64,000 nucleotides of DNA from Euptelea pleiosperma. Its lineage: Eukaryota; Streptophyta; Magnoliopsida; Ranunculales; Eupteleaceae. Position numbers and translations under genes: made by a program. The stretch spans positions 14,948,435 to 15,012,434 of the forward strand of contig CM068546.1 in the NCBI GenBank assembly GCA_035048495.1, given 5' to 3'. This document shows, piece by piece, positions 23,301 to 33,765 of this stretch (the first letter of the stretch is position 1; every line of letters begins with the position of its first letter). A model generated the notes under the pieces. The model ran no database searches, was not told the DNA's origin, and was given only the letters and a program-made list of their open reading frames with translations.

Positions 23301-24315
23301 AGATGCCCATATCTACTGCAAAACCTGTCCTAATTGCCAGCATCTAGGCCGCATCTCCCAGAGGAACATGATGCCCCTCACTCCCATCCAGGTCGATGAA
23401 ATATTTGACATCTGGGGCATCGACTTCATGGGCCCCTTTCCCGTTTCCTATGGTTTTAAGTACATTCTCCTTGCGGTAGACTATGTATCCAAATGGATAG
23501 AAGCCATTCCCACCAAGACCAATGACCACAAAGTAGTGGTCAAATTCCTAAAGGAGTTCATCTTCGCCAGATTCGGTGCCCCTAAGGCCATCATTAGTGA
23601 TGGGGGCACCCATTTCTGCAATAGGATATTCGAGAAATTAATGAAAAAGTATGGGGTAACCCACAAGGTTGCCCTAGCTTATCATCCGCAGACTAGTGGT
23701 CAAGTGGAGGTTTCTAATCGTCAGATCAAGCAGATCTTGGAGAAGACAGTCAATACCACACGTAAAGACTGGTCTACTCGTCTCACTGATGCTTTATGGG
23801 CATACAGAACCGCCTACAAGACCCCACTCAATATGTCTCCCTATCGTCTGGTCTTTGGGAAACCCTGTCATCTTCCGGTAGAGATTGAACATCGTGCCCT
23901 GTGGGCCATTAAGAAGCTCAACTTCGACCTAGACTCCGCAGGGGAGGAGAGAAAACTTCAAATGAATGAGTTAGAAGAACTCAGAAATGATGCCTACAAC
24001 TTGTCCAAGAATTACAAAGCAAAAATGAAGTGGATACATGACAAGAGCATCCTCAGAAAAGAGTTCCATCCAGGACAGAAGGTCCTTCTTTATAATTCTC
24101 GTCTCCATCTCTTCCCTGGGAAACTGAAATCTAGGTGGACCGGTCCTTATACGGTCACAGCAGTCACACCCTTCGGGGCAATCACTATTGAGGATCCCAA
24201 GGATCACTCCTCATTCCAGGTCAATGGTCAGCGTCTTAAGCAATTCCATGAACTTGATGTGTCGTTCATTCAGACTTTTGAAATTGATCTCATCGATCCT
24301 GTTTATGTCGACTGA
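20311..24315 (+). CDS. pol: Athila Pol: protease, reverse transcriptase, RNase H, integrase
   Basis: A 1334-codon open frame, continuous with gag apart from the TAA at 20308. Protease: [12 protein letters not shown], catalytic Asp codon at 20764. RT: the HVVPKK and [12 protein letters not shown] blocks and FMDD, with the Asp pair at 22150-22155; a roughly 20-residue insert before GWRV fits the Athila lineage. RNase [14 protein letters not shown] (Asp codon 22591) and TDHAALRYL. Integrase: HHCC zinc finger from His 23212 to CPNCQ at about 23330, then D (23422), D (23599) and E (23707) with 35 residues between the second D and E. It would copy genomic RNA into DNA and insert it. All catalytic residues inspected are present. 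No chromodomain or envelope ORF follows. If the two stops were read through or absent in sister copies, the family could be active. Confidence 0.93.
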   Translation, partial: PPPVPSPAPITRTEETSTNPTSASSTSAPTSDIPVQKSKAKDKSICRVKPPFPDRLVQDKRDQQFSEILDVFKDVQINIPFLSAIKQIPSYAKFLKDLCTVKRRTHVPKAAFLAEKATAFIQRNSVIKHKDPGSPTVQCEIGDNFSCTALLDLGASVNLIPFSVYQQLGLKDMKPTNVTLKLADQSIKIPRGIIEDVLVKVADFYYPVDFIILDTEPCQDNRIPVILGHPFLATANAHIGCRDGNMSIAFGNLKAEVNIFRLMQQDADREVTDEMCAVESLIPDSTEDILKQCLEHFGADFAIESAISDLNDLLETAPLIELPAPLIEFEPLITMAREPILPLPTEVKPLQSVSSVTPTSTPSAPTLELKPLPTDLSYAYLGPKETYPVIIASALSESERKKLLELLNEHKSAIGWTIDDIRGIDPSVCQHHIYLEDESKTSREHQRRLNPVLKDVVRDEVLKLLDAGIIYPISDSKWVSPIHVVPKKAGFTVVENENKEMVTQRLKKGWRVCIDYRRLNTNTRKDHFPLPFIDQMLERLAGHSYYCFLDGYSGYNQIPIAPEDHEKTTFTCPFGTFAYKRMPFGLCNAPATFQRCMMSIFSDMVEKFLEVFMDDFSVFGSSFDDCLNHLGLVLQRCQDKQLVLNWEKCHFMVKKGIVLGHVISHQGIEVDKAKIDIISTLPIPKSVRDIRSFLGHGGFYRRFIKDFSQIARPLSHLLAKDSPFDFNADCVKAFERLKSELTTAPIIRPPDWTLPFEVMCDASDYALGAVLGQRVDKRSHVIYYASKTLNSAQMNYSTTEKELLAVVFALDKFRQYLLATKVVVYTDHAALRYLMSKKETKPRLIRWILLLQEFDLEIKDKKGTENVVADHLSRLTLESSFDTQPIPETFPDEQLFAISVNPWYADIVNYLVTEEMPSHWSKQDKNQFLARVKYYSWDDPYLYKYCPDQIIRLCVPESDQLNLLSSCHDQPCGGHFSTKKTAEKVLQCGFYWPTLFKDAHIYCKTCPNCQHLGRISQRNMMPLTPIQVDEIFDIWGIDFMGPFPVSYGFKYILLAVDYVSKWIEAIPTKTNDHKVVVKFLKEFIFARFGAPKAIISDGGTHFCNRIFEKLMKKYGVTHKVALAYHPQTSGQVEVSNRQIKQILEKTVNTTRKDWSTRLTDALWAYRTAYKTPLNMSPYRLVFGKPCHLPVEIEHRALWAIKKLNFDLDSAGEERKLQMNELEELRNDAYNLSKNYKAKMKWIHDKSILRKEFHPGQKVLLYNSRLHLFPGKLKSRWTGPYTVTAVTPFGAITIEDPKDHSSFQVNGQRLKQFHELDVSFIQTFEIDLIDPVYVD

Positions 24316-26226
24316 TGATCCACTCAGTCTCTTGTGCTCCAACTTGGTTGGGGGTGCCTGTCACCCCCGTCATGTCTGGCTGAAGACGTAAAACTTAGCG
24401 CTTTCGGAAAGGCAATTCCGGTATTCCTAGAGTACATGAGTCTCATGCATTTGTTATTACTGTTATATCTCTGGAAATGCAGGTACATTCATTCTTCCGA
24501 TCATCAGGTACCACACACTGTCGAGTTTCTGCCGACTTGGTAACATCCTTCCTGAATCTTTGCATCATCATCTCTGATTTGTTATCATTTTATGTCCCGG
24601 TCATGAGCACCGAGGACGGTGCTATATTTTGGTTGGGGGTGGGTATTTACCAAAACTCATGTCTTTATAAATAAAAAAAAAATAATAATAATAATATTTC
24701 GTATTTTTGGGGTGATTTCCGATGTTCTCCAAAAGTTTTCTAGAATTTCAAAAATGTGTCAAATACCCTGACTTTGATTAGCTAAAAACCTTCGTTAAGT
24801 CAGTATTGAGGATGTCAATTTTTGTTTAAAGTTAGCATTGAGTCAAGTCAAGTGTGACTACAGCAGGTTTGAAAACTTAGAAAAAATCAGATTCGGCACA
24901 ATTGTACACTATCAACATCAGAGTCATCCTAAGTTTGGAAATTCTAGAGATCCTGTGAGAAGAATTGTGGAGACCTAACCCAGTAAGCTTTCGAGCCTTT
25001 AATCATTTTAGAGAGTATACATTAATCCTGAGTCACAAGATGACTCACTATTCTTCATGCCCGCAATATTCGTTGAGAGATCTCATTATCTTTTGCTTCG
25101 ATCATAAAACTCGGAACGACATCAACATTGGATTACTACGACAGAACCTTCTCTGTATCCAGTCAAGACAGTATACATGATAGTGCAAACCCTAGAAAAT
25201 GATTTAGGCCATTTTTCTGAACCATTCAGCCTTTTTACTCACCTGAATTATACTTCACTAGAAACCCCTTGAGCCGTTCTATAAAAGCCTTTTATTTGCA
25301 AACCCATCAACCTAAAATCCAGTCCAGCTACGAAACATGACTGGCTACCCTTATTTTGAGATGGACAAAAGAATAACTGATGTGGGTGTACCGTGAAAAA
25401 GAAAAGTAAAGAAGAAGAATCAAAAGGAAAAGAAAGTGGTTCAAGCCAAAAACAAAATATAGAAAGAAAGTATGAAGAAGAGCTGAAAAGAAATTGAGCA
25501 GTCTCAGAAATATCAAGAAAAAGAGAAAAATACGAAAAAAGGAAAAAGAACCAGATAATGGTGTTACGTCGCAGGAAAAATTCAAGAAAATAGCAATATC
25601 CTCTCAAGATCTTTGAAATCCTGTATTCCTTTATCTCTCTACACCTGACCTAAGCCTCATTACAACCCAGGAAAGTCCTACTTGATTCTAGGATAGCACG
25701 ATCATAAAATGTGGAGATTGGAGAAAGAGAAGCTATAGAGTTTGATCTGACGTTCCCGAGTGAAGTGGTATTCCAATCATGAGATCTTCTTCTGTTAAAG
25801 ATGTCCTTCCTTCAAATAAAACATATGTGAGATCTTTTGCCTCTTTATATTAAATACATCTCCTCACATATAAATTGAGAGAAAAGAAGAAAACCCTTCT
25901 TGTGTGATTCTATTCTGAGTGCTAAACATGTGAGATTTGAGGTCGAGGCAGAAAAACTTAGAGGTGATCTGGAAATCTTTACTATCGGATGATGAGAATG
26001 TTGAGCACACACACACGCAGAGTCTGACTATTCTGGGTCATGATTATCAGTCTGTAGTCTTGCCAAAACTTTCAAACTCTTCGCTAGCATGTAACTGTTT
26101 TTGCATCCATTCAATAATTTGACGAATGGTGTTTTCCCTGAGCTAATATGAAAAAGTGTGCAGCATGTGCAGAGCCCTTTTAAGCTCATTTATTTCGCAC
26201 TAATTGCCAAGGATTGGCAATATGCT
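24316..26226 (+). mobile_element. E2 3' non-coding region
   Basis: About 1.9 kb between pol and the PPT. In some Athila elements an envelope-like ORF sits here; none is present, as all frames are short. Two extra PPT-like words, GGTTGGGGGT, occur at 24346-24355 and 24631-24640. The first runs into CACCCCC and could form a 7 bp stem (GGGGGTG/CACCCCC). A purine-rich AAAGAAAAG stretch lies at about 25395-25560. Confidence 0.75.
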
Positions 26227-26236
26227 GGTTGGGGGT
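26227..26236 (+). other. E2 polypurine tract
   Basis: GGTTGGGGGT ends two bases before the 3' LTR (26239). It would prime plus-strand DNA synthesis. It is the third copy of this word after pol. Confidence 0.8.
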
Positions 26237-26238
26237 TG

Positions 26239-27198
26239 TGATATTCGCTCAAAAGTGCTTATTTTAAGCAATTATCCTTTTAGTGTTATTGCATTCTCCT
26301 ACGTAAAATACTCTATTTACCTACTTTTCTACGTAAGAGTCTCTTCTGTTGCGTAGAACACACTTTTCTGGACGAAATGGTATATTTGCATGCATTAAAC
26401 ACATTTTCGGAAGTCTAAATATTAAGCCGTTCTGATAAAGTCTCATTACGCGCTTCTTCTGTCGCAGGAAACCCCGATGGGACGATTTTCGAGACTTGTG
26501 GGCCCAAATCGATCATGAAAGCCCATTATCAAAGCTTAACAAGCCCACATGCTATGACTAGAAGATATGGGCCAAATATGGGCTGAATAAGAGGACCAAA
26601 AAGCCAGCCCAAAGAACGAAGAGAGTAGGAGAGCCAATGACCAAGAGACGGACCAAAGCGTTTAAAGCCACATGAGTCAGCAAAGAATGATGGTCGACTC
26701 TACTGGAGAAGCGTGAGGATGGTCACAGTGAAGACCAGGGTTCCAGACCCTCCGCCAGTGCTTTTCTCTCTATTTTCTGATACTTTCTCTCTCATCTCAC
26801 CTTATTCTCTCTCTCTCTTCATCTCTCGGTCCTCGAATCTACTGACCTAACCCCAGAACTCCTGCCCATCGGCTCTATCTCATCTCCCTTAGCTTTCTGA
26901 CCGTTGGATCTTCCATCGGACCGTTGGATCTTCAATCGGACCGTTGGATCTCTCTAGATCCGTCGATCTACCAATTTGAGTCCCAATCAAGTCACCATCC
27001 ATCCGATCGCCATCAGACTGTCTGTCACATCATCTTGTGAGACGATGGACATCATCAATCCATGAGGGCCAATAGCCGGGCCCATCTTCATCGACCCGTT
27101 GTCCGACTAGTTAGTGGACCCCGCGAATTTCAAAATAATTTTAATTAAATGGGGGGTCCACTAATTGGGGAGATTCCCCATAGAAAAGTAGGTTTTTA

Positions 27199-27229
<31 letters not shown>

Positions 27230-28899
27230 TATTTTTTATTTTCAAAAAATACCCTATTTCCATTAATGGAAATAGGCAGCTTTATAAGAGGAGGGAGAAG
27301 GGTTCGTTCGAACCCTAATCCCCCTCCTTTCTCTTCCATTCTCTCCCCAAACTCTCCTGCTCCTTCTTCCCCTCGATTTTTGACGATTTTCCCCTCTTCT
27401 TCTTCACCTTCTTCATCTTCTTCGTTATTTTTCTCGCCGGAGTTGCAGAACTCCGGCCATCTGCAACTCCGTCATTACCACCCCCCATCTTGAACGGTTT
27501 TAGCAAGGGAGAACCCAAAACCATCCACTCCATTACCCTCTCCATGACCGCCCCCATCTCTTCTCCATCTAAACCCAAGCACCTGCAACAACTCCGGTAA
27601 AAACGAAAAACAAAAAAAAAAACCAGCAATCACCGCCTCCCACATTCGATTCCTCTCTCACCTTCTAATTCTCTCTTCACCAGGCCGTCCCCCTATTGGC
27701 TAAAGAATAGCAAGCAATCCCCCGGATTGCTCTATCACTTGAAGCCGCTCAAACTCTTCACCGCCCCATCTTTTGCCGCTGCAACACCAGCGTCTCTCCT
27801 TGTGTGCCAGCCAACAGCAGCGCCTCCAATCCTTGCTGGATTCACACCTGCATGTGCACGAACCAGATCTGCAACACCAGCGTCTCTCCTTGTGTGCCAG
27901 CCAACAGCAGCGCCTCCAATCCTTGCTGGATTCACACCTGCATGTGCACGAACCAGATCTGCAACTCCACGGTGGCTGTCACTCTTTATCCCTTTGGTTC
28001 GCCTGCAACCTATCACCGTTACCACCTTCACCATTCTCACGGCATCTCCACCCCATCCTCCATTAAAAATGACCTGCAACTCATTGTTGCAGGTCCATTT
28101 TTCACTATCACAAGCTATCCCCAACCGACTAATGCCTCCCCTCATCCACTTTAAACACTGTCCAGCTGGGCTGTGAACGCCCCCTCTTGCATGTCCATTC
28201 GCCCCCCCCCAGTCCAACAAGGATGCAGCCAACCTTCTCACCATTATCGCCTCTGCCTCCCTCCCTACCTGCGAGTTCGCCACGCGTTCAGTAGACCGTT
28301 CCCAAATCACGGTAAGTTGGTGGTAAGCTTGTCTCTCTCCTCTTTCATTTCTCTAGGCTTCTCTTCACTTTTTCTCTCTTCTTACCCTTTCTCTCTCTAA
28401 ATCTCTTTAGTCTCTCATCTTTCTCTCTCTAGGTTTAGTACTATTTTTTCTCTCTCTCAAGTTTTCTCTCTCTAGCCTCCTAATTTCTCTCTCTAACTCT
28501 CATGCCAATTTGTTTGCTTTTTAGTTGGGAATTTTTTTATTCAAGCAATGTATTTCTTTTAGTTTAATTTGATTAATAAAATAGTTTATTTTCAGTTCAA
28601 TTTATTGTCTTCATTATTTCGTATGCTTTCGATGGTCCATAAATTCTCTCTCTAAAAATATCATGTTTTAAAGCGAACAACCACTCTCACCCCTCTATCA
28701 TTTCTTTTTAGCAATTTCTGTGGAAAATTTTGTTATTTGCTCTGAATCGCACTAATCTGACTAATCCCGAGTGCGGATCGACATCCGACACGAATCCCTA
28801 TACAAAAATCTATCAATTTTGCAGGATAATCGGATAAAAACTACAAAAATGTGTTGAAGTTAGGGTCGTTCTTTCAACGACGGAAAAACCCTATTTTCA
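26239..28899 (+). mobile_element. E2 3' LTR, uninterrupted
   Basis: A 2661 bp complete LTR and the reference for the family. It contains a tRNA-like B-box word near 26740-26750, inverted arms (about 27111-27165), palindrome and TATA (27253-27290), the 90 bp pair (27781-27960) and CT-rich tracts near 28330-28490. It ends ACCCTATTTTCA, followed by TSD TTTGA 28900-28904. Confidence 0.93.
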
Positions 28900-28904
28900 T
28901 TTGA

Positions 28905-29284
28905 CTAGTAGGTCAGTTGACCAGCGTGACCAGTTTGACTGGAAGATAAATTGATTAGTTTTACCAGCTGATTTAGGTCGATTAAATTGATCAAGTTTAC
29001 CAGTTTGACTAAGGTTGACTATATTGACTAGTTTGACCAGCAAAGTTATGTTGACTAGACGTAGATGACTAATTTGCCTGGATTCGACTAGATTGGTGTA
29101 GATGACCAGTTTGGCTAGGTTTACTATATTGATTAAGTTGGCTAATCTGACTGTGTGTAGCTATAAAGTTTGTCAACCAATCTAACTAGGCTTGGCTAAA
29201 ATGATTAGTTGACTAATCAGATGTGACAGACTAGGTTGAGACTTTCTTTGAGGGGGTTCAAATTTCGAGGACGAAATTTTCTTT
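28905..29284 (+). mobile_element. E1 internal region, right remnant with GAC-rich repeats
   Basis: About 380 bp between E2 and the E1 PPT. Positions 28905-29230 are an irregular repeat of TTGACC, TTGACT and CTAGTTTGAC words. The end, TCGAGGACGAAATTTTC, resembles the 3' boundary of Del/Tekay elements. No coding sequence. Confidence 0.8.
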
Positions 29285-29292
29285 AAGGGGGG
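29285..29292 (+). other. E1 polypurine tract
   Basis: AAGGGGGG followed by TAAAT, five bases before the 3' LTR at 29298. It would prime plus-strand synthesis. Confidence 0.85.
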
Positions 29293-29297
29293 TAAAT

Positions 29298-32200
29298 TGT
29301 AATACCCTGAACTTTCGTTATATGGTATTATGGTAAATTCACATAATAATGAAAACCTGAAACTTTTTCAAACTCTTATTATTATTTTTATTGTTTAATA
29401 TCATGTATGAGTATGTGTATTTAATTTGATTTCATTCTAACAACTTTGAAAAACCTGCTATTTTTGAAATTCGTTCTTTAGGGCAAAATTCCTGCTAAGA
29501 ATAATGAACTATAACTTGTAGGGGACTTTTTCTTTCCTCAGCTAACATTCTAGAACTTTTATAAAAAAATTGTTTTGTGGGCCCGAGACACAAAAAATAT
29601 TTTTATTTTATCTTTACCAACTTACCTGTGAAATTTGGAATCTTTCTTGAGACATGAAAACCCTAGCGGGAGATTTCGGGAGATTTTGACAAAAATAGTA
29701 TTTTCGTAATTTTTGAACTTTCCTACCATTCTTATATTTTTTAAATAATATTTAATTATATTTTATTTATTTAATAGGAGTGTGGGACCCACGAATCACT
29801 TTCAGGTCACTCCAATATCATTTGACACTTTTCTAGAGTTTTGAACGTTTTTGTGATTTATGTGTGTGACATGTGTCAATACCTTATTGTATGAACTTTT
29901 AAATTATATAATATAGTTTGATTGAATTAATTAATAATTATTTGTGTTATGATTGTTGGGTGAGCCCGTATGGCCAATCTAGAGGTCTTTTGGGCTTAAT
30001 AATATTTTTAAATGAAGCCTATTGATGTATATGGGCCTTGGGCCCATTTCTAACCCATTAGTAGTGTAAAATATAAGTTTTTGAGGGTTGAAACAGTCAT
30101 CCCTTTGCTAGTTACGAATTTCAACAAAATAGAAACCCTAATCCTTCCCTAAACCTATTTATGAAAACCCTAAAGCTTTAGAAGTTTTCAAAACCAAATT
30201 CCATTAAAGAATAGAGCAAACTCCATTAAACCTTCATTCGGGCACCGATCGCACTCGAGCAAGAAGGGAGAATTGACGGGGACTCCGATTAGAAGAACAT
30301 ACTCCGAGGAGAGGACGATCCAACGACTTTGAAATTTGAAGAAACTTTTGATTTTCATTAAAGTTCAAGAAACTTTAAGGTAAGTGCGCTTGATCCATCC
30401 TATACTTATTTTTCTTCAAGATTTTGTTTCTCTTTCATTAGATAATGGTTGATACTCATTATAAATTAATTTCAACAATATTTATTTTATTCTTATTGGG
30501 TTGAACTTTATTTTGAGCCACCATGATGGGTTTGGCCATGGTCTATTTTGTGCCTATAACGGATGACTATGTTCTTTATCATTTTTGTTATATTTTTATA
30601 ATTTAAATATTTTTATAATTATTTTTTTCTAAGTCTCTGTGAATTTATTTTTCAAAACCGTTTAGTTTGTATTTTTCTGATTTTTATTGATTAAGTTATG
30701 ATTTTTCTAAGTTGTATGACTTTACCAAAAAACCCAGAATTTCAAATTTTACACGGTCTGATTCACTTGGGATTTAGATCTATATTTTTAACTTAAAAAT
30801 TTTTCTAATTATTTTTCATGGATACCTCTATCAATCTAGTTTCTAGAACCTTTGAGTTTATATTTTTCTAATTTGTATTGGTTAAGTTATAATTTTTCAA
30901 ATGTGCTGGACTTTTCTATAAAACCCAGAATTTCAGATTTATACGGTCCACTTCACTTGAGATTTTTATCTATATTATTAACCTAAATATTTTTCTAATT
31001 ATTTTTCATGGATACCTCTTTCAATCTAGTTTCTAGAACCTTTGAGTTTATATTTTTCTGATTTGTATTAATTAAGTTATGATTTTTCAAACATGCTGGA
31101 CTTTTCTGTAAAACCCAGAATTCTAGATTTTATACGGTCCACTTCACTTGAGATTTCGATCTATATTTTTAACCTAAATATTTTTTTAATTATTTTTCAC
31201 AGATACCTCTATCAATCTAGTTTCTAGAACCTTTGAGTTTGTATTTTTTGATTTGTATTAATTAAGTTATGATTTTTTAAATATGCTAGACTTTTCTGTA
31301 AAATCCAGAATCCCAGATTCTGTCCGACCCACTTCATTAAGGGTTTCGACCCATATTTTGAATCTAAATATTTTTCTATTTATTTTTCCTAAAACCTCTG
31401 TGAATCTAGTTTTTAAATCCATTGAGTTTATATTTTTCTAATTCATATTTATTTAGTTATGATTTTTATAATGCAGTATATTTTTTTATAAAAAACTTAT
31501 TAATTGTTCGTGGTTCGGTCATGATTATTAACTATTAAGGTTTTAACCTTGTTGTTTGACTAAACCCTAGATGGTTTGACCTATACCTGTATGCATGGGG
31601 ATCCCACCCATGTGTCTTGGATCTCTTTAGGGTTCGACCTTGTGTCATGGATCCCTCATAGAGTTCGGCCATGGCGTGTTGGATTCTCTTGCGATTTTCA
31701 CTTATATTATTCATCGATGTTGATTGTGATATTTGGTCATGTCTTATTGACTATTATACCTAGATGGTTCGACCTATACTTGTATGCATAGGGATCCCAC
31801 CCATGTGTCTTGGATCCCTCATAGGGTTCGGCCAAGTGTCTTGGATCCCTCTTTAGGGTTCGACCTTGTGTCATAGATCCCTCATAGGGTTCGGCCATGG
31901 TGTGTTGGATTGTCTTGTGATTTCAACTTATATTATTCATCCGTGTTGATCGTGACCTTCGGTGATTGTTACATGTTATTCATGGTTAACCCTAATTCGT
32001 TCCCATATTATTACTCTTAATGATCATTAGTTCATTTTATATTTTTATTTAAATGTTAAATACATGTGTGCTTATGTCATGTAACCCTAGTACATCTTAT
32101 TGTCATACCATGATCATCACGTCATTTCATATAAGGGGTGCATAAGGGAATGGGGTTGAAGTATATTATATACGTTTATATTGGTTTTATCAATTAATCA

Positions 32201-32906
32201 GGGTTCGGTACCCTAGGGTGAAAGGCCCCAGATGTTATTATATCCTGCAGATGGGTCGATGAGACTGCTCCCAGTGCGGGAAGGAGATGGAGACCCTATG
32301 TGGTTATGGGTACTAGTTGCATTGGCATCCCTTACTCATCTGCATTCATCCTCATATTCATGCCATCCTTATTATACGATTGAGATGCATACCTTGATTA
32401 AAAAAACTTGTATAGTATGATATCATACCATGCACACTGTTGTATTACTGGGCCTCGGCTCACGGTGCTACACCGATACCATTTTCAGATTTTGCGGAGC
32501 CGGGTACATGAGATGATTTTGAGATGAAAGACTCTGGTGCATTCGAGGAGATCGACGATGATTTGGGAGTCGATCCCACACTTTAGAAAGTTGTATTTGA
32601 TTATTTTATAACATTATTTATTTATTTTCACGGGCATGTAAGCCTTTGATTGAGAGCATGTTCTCACTTCCATCTCTCCACATTTAGTTGATTGATTAAA
32701 TTATTTGAATTATGAATTATTTGAATTATTTGTTTCCTACATCTAGACTCTTTTTTAATACTTAATGGGTTTTCGAATGAACCTTAGTAGTCTAATTGAC
32801 CTAATTGGACCACTAGGGGACATTCATGGATCACCTCTGGGTTCGGGTATGGGTCAATCCACAGATTTTTGGGTCGTTTCTGGGTATCCGGATTCGGGGC
32901 GTGACA
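29298..32906 (+). mobile_element. E1 3' LTR
   Basis: A 3609 bp LTR, TGTAATACCC...GGGGCGTGACA, nearly identical to 6926-10517. It contains the 190 bp array and the 193 bp pair. TSD CGGTT follows at 32907-32911. Confidence 0.92.
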
Positions 32907-32911
32907 CGGTT

Positions 32912-33605
32912 GTAGGGCTCTTAGAGATACACAACCGTATGGCACTAACTCTGGCAGATTCTGCACACTTTTCGAGGAAAATGGCCTGTCATTTTCTAGA
33001 CAAATGAGAAATCTCCCCAAAATTTTAATTGTATACGGTTGTGTAGGAGGAGGTCCTATACAACCGTATATCATTACTTTTTTCATCCTCTGCACACATC
33101 TCGAGGAAAAGGGCACATGTGATTTTTCTCCTTTTTGACCATGGATCTTCCAGATCTGACTCCATATGGTTGTGTAGCTTCCCTTCCTACATAACCGTAT
33201 CCAATTAGTTTCTCTGATCTGTGGCTGGTTGGCTCAGAAATTGAGGCATGCCCTTTATGCAGAAATCCAACCATGTTCTGCCAAATCTGAGGGCATATGG
33301 TTGTGTATCCCTATGCCTTACACAACCGTATGTAATTACTTTCTGAAGGTATGGGCTGGTTCTGCTCAAAATTGACCATCTTCAATTTCTTGAAATCTAT
33401 GCCAATTGTGCCATTTCTGACTGAATACAGTTGTGTATTCTCCTCTCTTACACAATCGTATGGGCTCATTTTTCCAGTTAAATGTCCTCTTAAAGTCCTT
33501 TGCTCTGATTGGTCCACTACTACACGGTTTGACTTTGACATTGATAGTTAGCTTTCGCGTCCCTTGGTCATGATTTTTGTAACGATCCATATTTCACTAT
33601 CAACA
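32912..33605 (-). mobile_element. Tat 3' LTR, second segment
   Basis: It continues the LTR broken at 6925 and aligns to about 62813-63506 of the right LTR. It ends TATCAACA at 33605. It holds four and a half of the five hairpins of this LTR. Confidence 0.92.
33031..33461 (-). repeat. Hairpin series in the Tat 3' LTR
   Basis: Inverted arms of the type ATACGGTTGTGTA ... TACACAACCGTAT occur at 33032-33070, 33164-33200, 33295-33331 and 33425-33461. A first one is split by E1 (left arm at about 6918-6925, right arm 32928-32940). Spacing is about 110-130 bp. The right LTR has all five (62804-63362). Confidence 0.85.
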
Positions 33606-33620
33606 TAAAGCCCCCTCGCC
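33606..33620 (-). other. Tat polypurine tract
   Basis: On minus the sequence GGCGAGGGGGCTTTA directly precedes the LTR start TGTTGATAG. It is in the expected place for plus-strand priming. Confidence 0.8.
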
Positions 33621-33686
33621 GGATGCACGCCAAGTTGGACACTAAGTGCGTTCGACGAAATATAATACAAAAGGATGATGGGAGTT

Positions 33687-33694
33687 TATAAATA
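33687..33694 (+). promoter_or_regulatory. TATA box of the first antisense ORF
   Basis: TATAAATA lies 72 bp before the ATG at 33766, on the strand opposite to the Tat element. It suggests that the antisense ORF has its own promoter just inside the element's 3' LTR. This is a sequence match only. Confidence 0.5.
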
Positions 33695-33765
33695 ACCACA
33701 AGGGGGCTCATAAGGAAACACCAACCAAGAGAGGACTCCCAAAATCGATCCAAAGGAAGGGCAAC

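Larger units (their letters stand above)
10950..28899 (+). mobile_element. E2, Athila-lineage Ty3/gypsy retrotransposon, nearly complete
   Basis: It has a 5' LTR (10950-13128 plus 16380-16839) and a 3' LTR 26239-28899 (2661 bp). Both begin TGATATTCGCTC and end CTATTTTCA, with TSD TTTGA at 10945-10949 and 28900-28904. The tRNA-Asp-type PBS, the RT insert before the [12 protein letters not shown] block, and the GGTTGGGGGT PPT fit the Athila lineage. Gag and pol are in one frame with two stops. No envelope-like ORF is present after pol. Excluding E3 and one TSD it is 14.7 kb. The LTR pair shows about five substitutions in about 760 compared bases plus one 20 bp indel, so insertion is recent. Confidence 0.92.
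6926..32906 (+). mobile_element. E1, Del/Tekay-like LTR element without coding region
   Basis: It has a 5' LTR 6926-10517 (3592 bp) and 3' LTR 29298-32906 (3609 bp), beginning TGTAATACCCTG and ending GTGACA (mutated to GTGATA in the 5' copy). TSD CGGTT lies at 6921-6925 and 32907-32911. A PBS TGGTATCAGAGC follows the 5' LTR, and a PPT AAGGGGGG precedes the 3' LTR. The motif ACGAAATTTTC before that PPT resembles Del/Tekay chromovirus ends. After removing E2 and one TSD copy the element is 8026 bp, with only about 0.8 kb between the LTRs and no gag or pol. It was therefore non-autonomous, or lost its interior before E2 arrived. Five differences in the first 325 bp of the LTR pair suggest about 1.5 % divergence. 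Confidence 0.9.

Noticed and set aside
24316..26226. Envelope-like ORF of Athila
   Set aside because: No open frame of useful length, membrane segment or signal peptide could be found after pol on +. The few short frames look random.
32765..33590. Small open frames in the Tat LTR around 32765-33590 and 62888-63491
   Set aside because: They arise from the hairpin series and differ between the two LTRs. No domain or consistent start.
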